From: Kistimonas sp964291505
GTDB taxonomy: Bacteria; Pseudomonadota; Gammaproteobacteria; Pseudomonadales; Endozoicomonadaceae
Direction: 5' to 3'
Length of the DNA stretch: 64,000 nucleotides
NCBI GenBank assembly: GCA_964291505.2
Contig: OZ220199.1
Location: 744,001 to 808,000, forward strand
Shown here: piece after piece, positions 60,487 through 64,000 of the stretch
Layout: the number at the start of each line of letters is the position of its first letter
How positions within the stretch are numbered: the stretch's first letter is position 1
The notes under the pieces: model-generated
Database searches by the model: none
Seen by the model: only the letters and a program-made list of their open reading frames with translations
Told to the model about the DNA's origin: nothing
Program-made: the position numbers and the translations under genes

Positions 60487-62217
60487 GTAATTGCTCAAAA
60501 AACCTTGGCAAAACTATCGTCCATATCACCATAGACAGCTTGCTTTATGAACTCGCTTAACCGGGGGATTAAGTCATAGCCATGCATCCTGTCCTGAAGA
60601 TAACTCCAGAAAGAAATTCCATGAAGCCGACACATTTTCTTGAGACTGGCGAAGGTATCGCGAGCCTGTCGACCAGACTCGCTCCGAGTGCCGCCGCTGA
60701 TTTTGCGGCGCTTGACGTGTTCTCTGATTTGGCTTTCGCTCAAGTTGTTGTGCAATGGAAGACCGGGATCATCCAGTACCGCCAGTAGCTCAGGCTCTTT
60801 GACGGCAAGATTACCCAAGGCTTCTCGTAACCCGCTGCATTCCACCTTGACCTGTACCAGTTGACGGAAACTGCTGCGAATTTTGTGGGCAAAGTCCTGA
60901 TCTGGATTTTCCTTGAAAGCCTTGAGGTCCCGGTAGAGTTCCCAGAACTGGCATAGCAGTTGGTATTGCTCTTCCACCTGCTCGTTGTTAACCGGGATCA
61001 CCCGCTCTATCGGACGACACGCATGGAGCCAGCACCCTGAGCGGGTAAACACATCAAATTGACCAGCGCCGTCACTGTGAATGGGCAGGTCAGGGCGAAC
61101 CCCGTGTGCAATGAGGCTACCATACAGCATCGCTTCCGACGCTTTTTTACGAAGTATGGGGCCTTTCAGACCGCAATCGTTCAGAAAGGCATGCCACGAA
61201 TCCAGGCTGAGGAAATGAACACCGAGACACGCCTGAAACACCAAACGCCACTTGGCTGGAAACTTATGCTCCTCCAGAAAATCCATGGCATGCTCATTCA
61301 GGACGTGTGTTGGCCAGGGGCGGTGTAGCAAAGTTAAAAAATTCTCTCTGCTTTTACTCCCGGTACTACCAAACCATGCGAACTGCGGGTTGCCAATAAA
61401 AGTACAGTAACCGTTCTGCCCCTTATGACGAGCCCCTGTGTCATCTACCTGCAAGTAACCACAATGGAGCAAGCCGGTTGCCAGAAGCCCATCCTTTTCC
61501 TCGTGAAAATCGTCATGGTTCAGGGTAAGCAGGTTGCTGAGTTCTCCTGCTGATATGGAAACACCCCAGTCCCAGAGTGATTCCAGCAATTGCTGCTCTG
61601 TGACAGCACAGGCATGATGCTGGTGTAGAACATAGCAACGAAGGTTTGGTCCGAAATGATAGCCCTGCATGGCCTTAGGCAAACGTCCATGCAGAGATTG
61701 ACCATCAGGGGTAGTCCAGTGCTCAAGCTCATATCGGAGGAAATTGACTTCAAATGACAATTCCTGCACATCGTATGTGCTGAAGCCTTTGAATACAGCG
61801 CCTTCAGGTATGGACTCTGGAGCAACCCGCTTGCAGGTGGGATCCTTTGGTTTTGGCGGCTTCTTGCGTTTTTTCCGGGTGCGTTCATCCGGTTTTCCGG
61901 TATCTCGCTTTTGATGGTCAGACTCAGATCCATCTGTTGGCTGATTGTCACCTGCTGAACCGGAATCCTTCGGCGGAGTGTTGGGCTTTATGTCGGGTTT
62001 ACCATTAAGCCCTTTCAGACGATGTATTTCCTCCTCAAGAATGCTGATCCTCTCTTTGAGGCGGACGTTCTCCTCTTGAGCCCTTGTTATGTAGTTGAGC
62101 ATTTTTGTGACCAGTTCGTTTCTCTGGTCATCTGGAACAGCAAATGGAAAAGGCATGGTTGGGTATGATAGACGACAATCCTATTTACGCGATTACCAAG
62201 GCTTTTTGAGCAATTAC
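60487..62217 (-). mobile_element. IS66-family insertion sequence (single-ORF type)
   Basis: A complete 1731-bp element. Inverted repeats are GTAATTGCTCAAAAAACCTTGG at 60487-60508 (given as 22 bases in two parts: GTAATTGCTC and AAAAAACCTTGG) and, on the other strand from 62217, the same with one change (AAAAAGCCTTGG). An 8-bp target duplication CCAATTTC flanks it (60479-60486 and 62218-62225), the length expected for IS66. It carries only a tnpC-type gene, like the ISBst12 subgroup. Confidence 0.93.
60495..62156 (-). CDS. IS66-family transposase TnpC
   Basis: A 553-aa transposase. An N-terminal coiled coil (AQEENVRLKERISILEEEIHRLK) is followed by a charged linker with a basic run (RTRKKRKKPPKPKDPTCKR). 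The catalytic core has VDDTGARHKGQNGYC, IHSDGAGQFDVF and the C-terminal glutamate region NNLSESQIREHVKRRKISGGTRSESG, a hallmark of IS66 transposases. The start at ATG 62156 has no clear Shine-Dalgarno. The gene reads toward the ankyrin gene and stops 24 bp before its ATG, so readthrough could express the ankyrin protein. Confidence 0.93.
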   Translation of the reverse strand: MPFPFAVPDDQRNELVTKMLNYITRAQEENVRLKERISILEEEIHRLKGLNGKPDIKPNTPPKDSGSAGDNQPTDGSESDHQKRDTGKPDERTRKKRKKPPKPKDPTCKRVAPESIPEGAVFKGFSTYDVQELSFEVNFLRYELEHWTTPDGQSLHGRLPKAMQGYHFGPNLRCYVLHQHHACAVTEQQLLESLWDWGVSISAGELSNLLTLNHDDFHEEKDGLLATGLLHCGYLQVDDTGARHKGQNGYCTFIGNPQFAWFGSTGSKSRENFLTLLHRPWPTHVLNEHAMDFLEEHKFPAKWRLVFQACLGVHFLSLDSWHAFLNDCGLKGPILRKKASEAMLYGSLIAHGVRPDLPIHSDGAGQFDVFTRSGCWLHACRPIERVIPVNNEQVEEQYQLLCQFWELYRDLKAFKENPDQDFAHKIRSSFRQLVQVKVECSGLREALGNLAVKEPELLAVLDDPGLPLHNNLSESQIREHVKRRKISGGTRSESGRQARDTFASLKKMCRLHGISFWSYLQDRMHGYDLIPRLSEFIKQAVYGDMDDSFAKVF

Positions 62218-62225
62218 CCAATTTC

Positions 62226-62744
62226 GTATTTTTTATCAAGACATAGATGCGTCATAAAAACGATAACATTGGGATCAATAATATTGACATAAACAAATTA
62301 AAAACAACGCTCCAAGCACATGTTAATATTTAAACCACCTTTTCTTGGGGATCTTTACAATCCTATGGAATTCCTTACATCAACCCAAGTTAATATCACC
62401 ACCAATTTTAGGTTTATTACCCCATGCACTTTTATTGAAAAATGAAAAATTATTTCTTAGGCAAGCTTTCACTTATCGCCAACACAGGTGTTACTACTTA
62501 ATCTTGATTAGCCAAATCAACAAAAACCTCAAAAGCATCAGTTCTCCTTCCACCATGTATCATCATTCATTTGCTCTATCATCATACGTAGTATTTTGCT
62601 TTCGTCACTTTGCACGGCAAGCATATTAACTTCATCGGGAAGTCCAGCAATAAGAAAACTGACCATAGTTGATGCAGGTCAAAAAAACATTAATGAGAAT
62701 CATTATTATTAGCATAATCATCAACACACCTGTCCTTTCCGATT
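62226..62744. other. AT-rich intergenic region
   Basis: About 520 bp without a convincing gene; the open frames on the plus strand have no ribosome binding site or family features. Its left part should hold the original promoter of the ankyrin gene (minus strand), now cut off by the IS66-type element. AT-rich -10-like sequences are plentiful but no clear -35/-10 pair stands out. The right end carries the Fur box of hutW. Confidence 0.5.
62694..62708 (+). promoter_or_regulatory. Fur box upstream of hutW
   Basis: TGAGAATCATTATTA matches the 7-1-7 Fur consensus TGATAAT-N-ATTATCA at 12 of 14 positions and lies 36 bp before the hutW ATG, inside the expected promoter region. TTGATG about 25 bp upstream could serve as a -35. 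Confidence 0.78.
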
Positions 62745-64000
62745 ATGTCCAAGCATCCCCTGCTGTCACCCGAGATGACAGGTTACTCAACCCCTGATCC
62801 GCTGCGACTGGCGTTCAGTGGGAAAACGTCGGCCCATGTTAACAACCGTCCCCAGCCGCTGACGCCGGAGCAACAGGTCGCGACCTGGCAACGACTCATG
62901 GCGGAACCCGGCGAGGCTGGCAAGCGTCTGGCCTATTTCCATATTCCGTTCTGCCGCACCCATTGCTCTTATTGCGGCTTTTTCCAGAACGCCAGCAAGC
63001 CGGGACTGATCGAACAGTATGTCGATGCGCTGATCCGTGAAATCGAGATTACCGCCGCCAGCCCCCGCATTCAGGCACGGCCTATTCACGCAGTGTATTT
63101 TGGCGGCGGCACACCTACCGATCTAACACCGGCGCAAATCACGCGACTGGGAGACGCTATTCGTCAGCATCTGCCCTTATCGAACGATTGCGAGATGACC
63201 TTTGAGTCCCGGTTCAGCGGATTATCTGATGAAAAGATGACGGCATGCATAGATGCAGGATTCAACCGCTTCTCTCTTGGCGCACAGACGTTTGATACCT
63301 TTATCCGTCGCAAGATGAGCCGGATTGATGCCCGTGAAGTTCTACTGGAGCGGCTGGATCAACTGGTCAGCCTGGATCAGGCAGCCGTTGTTATCGACCT
63401 GCTGTTCGGCCTGCCCTATCAGACCCTGGACACCTGGGAAGAAGACCTGCACACACTGATCAACAGCGGCGTGCATGGCGCAGACCTGTACCAACTGGTA
63501 CTACAAGGCAGCAGCCGTATGGCAAAGTCCATCGAAAAAGGCTCCATGCCGGAACCTGCCGACAATGCCATGAAAGCAAACATGTTCCTGACAGGGGTAG
63601 ATACTCTCAGTCAACACCATTTCAGCCGACTCAGCGTCAGCCACTGGGCCAGAGATAGCCGGGAACGCAACATTTATAACCACAGCGTCAAGGCCGGTGC
63701 CGAGATCATCCCCTTCGGCTCTGGTGCCGGAGGCAATATTGGCGGGCATGGCATCATGATGCACCGCAGCCTCGAACCTTATTTCGGCATGATCGCCGCC
63801 GGTCGAAAACCGATCATGGCCATGACTGCACCGAAGCCCATGCGACAACTGCATAATGTGATCGGTGGTGGTTTTGATCTCGGCTGGCTGGATCTGAATC
63901 GTATTCAGCGTACCACGGGTTATGACGTGGCAACCCACTGCGCGCCCCTGTTTAACGCCTGGGTCAACAATGGCCTGGCTGAGTATGAGGGCGACTTCCT
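62745..64000 (+). CDS. hutW: HutW/ChuW-like radical SAM heme-utilisation protein, partial at the window end
   Basis: Open from ATG 62745 to the end of the window (418 codons visible, no stop). MSKHPLLSPEMTGYSTPDPL is followed by the radical SAM motif CRTHCSYC (Cys 70, 74 and 77) in FHIPFCRTHCSYCGFF, then VYFGGGTPTDLTP and the HemN-like core (FSLGAQTFD, DLLFGLPYQTLDTWEEDL). The late stretch IIPFGSGAGGNIGGH fits the HutW/ChuW branch rather than HemN coproporphyrinogen dehydrogenase. ChuW of E. coli is an anaerobic heme-opening radical SAM methyltransferase. A Fur box lies directly upstream. In Vibrio hutW leads a hutWXZ operon next to the tonB-exbBD-hutBCD operon, so hutX and hutZ are expected just beyond 64000. 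The Shine-Dalgarno is weak. Confidence 0.9.
   Translation, partial: MSKHPLLSPEMTGYSTPDPLRLAFSGKTSAHVNNRPQPLTPEQQVATWQRLMAEPGEAGKRLAYFHIPFCRTHCSYCGFFQNASKPGLIEQYVDALIREIEITAASPRIQARPIHAVYFGGGTPTDLTPAQITRLGDAIRQHLPLSNDCEMTFESRFSGLSDEKMTACIDAGFNRFSLGAQTFDTFIRRKMSRIDAREVLLERLDQLVSLDQAAVVIDLLFGLPYQTLDTWEEDLHTLINSGVHGADLYQLVLQGSSRMAKSIEKGSMPEPADNAMKANMFLTGVDTLSQHHFSRLSVSHWARDSRERNIYNHSVKAGAEIIPFGSGAGGNIGGHGIMMHRSLEPYFGMIAAGRKPIMAMTAPKPMRQLHNVIGGGFDLGWLDLNRIQRTTGYDVATHCAPLFNAWVNNGLAEYEGDF

Noticed and set aside
62345..62629. 94-codon plus-strand frame in the gap before hutW
   Set aside because: No Shine-Dalgarno, low-complexity AT-rich composition and no recognisable features.

Overview
The window looks like a chromosomal segment from a marine, host-associated gammaproteobacterium, most like Endozoicomonas or a related Oceanospirillales lineage. 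This is inferred from gene content: Gram-negative lipoprotein and TonB systems, a Vibrio-type heme-uptake cluster, giant type I-secreted adhesins, SET and ankyrin proteins of eukaryotic type, and IS1182- and IS66-type insertion sequences. No rRNA, tRNA or CRISPR array was recognised.

Layout. 1-3000: accessory genes. These are a frameshifted gene with NLS-like basic clusters, a broken phnA/yjdM-like gene with an internal duplication, and a small membrane protein with a PPSY motif. 3017-6685: a phosphate-uptake operon pstS-pstC-pstA-pstB on the minus strand, behind a recognisable Pho box. 6998-10917: a SET-domain gene cut near its 5' end by an IS1182-type element (7045-8912); removing the element and one copy of the target repeat restores one reading frame starting at a good ATG and ribosome binding site. 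10976-13567: rnk and the ABC-F ATPase uup.

13688-49662: two paralogous type I-secreted RTX adhesins on the minus strand. The larger one spans 33.4 kb (about 11,150 codons). It is broken into three reading frames by what look like sequence errors in its 312-bp repeat array. The smaller one (760 aa) keeps the same N-terminal region and the same C-terminal cassette. That cassette is a cadherin-like domain, a domain resembling the eukaryotic F-box-associated (FBA) glycan-binding domain, RTX repeats and a type I secretion signal. The giant protein also carries about 30 VCBS repeats, several tens of cadherin-like repeats, 13 copies of an interspersed module I cannot name, a LamG-like domain and a propeller-like region. 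No type I secretion transporter genes lie in the window.

49867-64000: a small membrane protein, then a heme-uptake island. The minus-strand operon is tonB-exbB-exbD-hmuT-hmuU-hmuV-chaN. It diverges from a TonB-dependent heme receptor across a Fur box. A hutW-like radical SAM gene with its own Fur box runs off the end of the window. Between receptor and hutW sit an ankyrin-repeat gene and a complete IS66-type element with an 8-bp target duplication, inserted just upstream of the ankyrin gene's Shine-Dalgarno.

How the parts fit: the conserved genes scavenge phosphate (Pho control) and heme iron (Fur control). The accessory genes point to interaction with a eukaryotic host: surface adhesins with putative sugar-binding domains, and proteins with SET, NLS-like, ankyrin and PPxY features. 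Several accessory genes are currently damaged or uncoupled by insertion sequences, small duplications or frameshifts.
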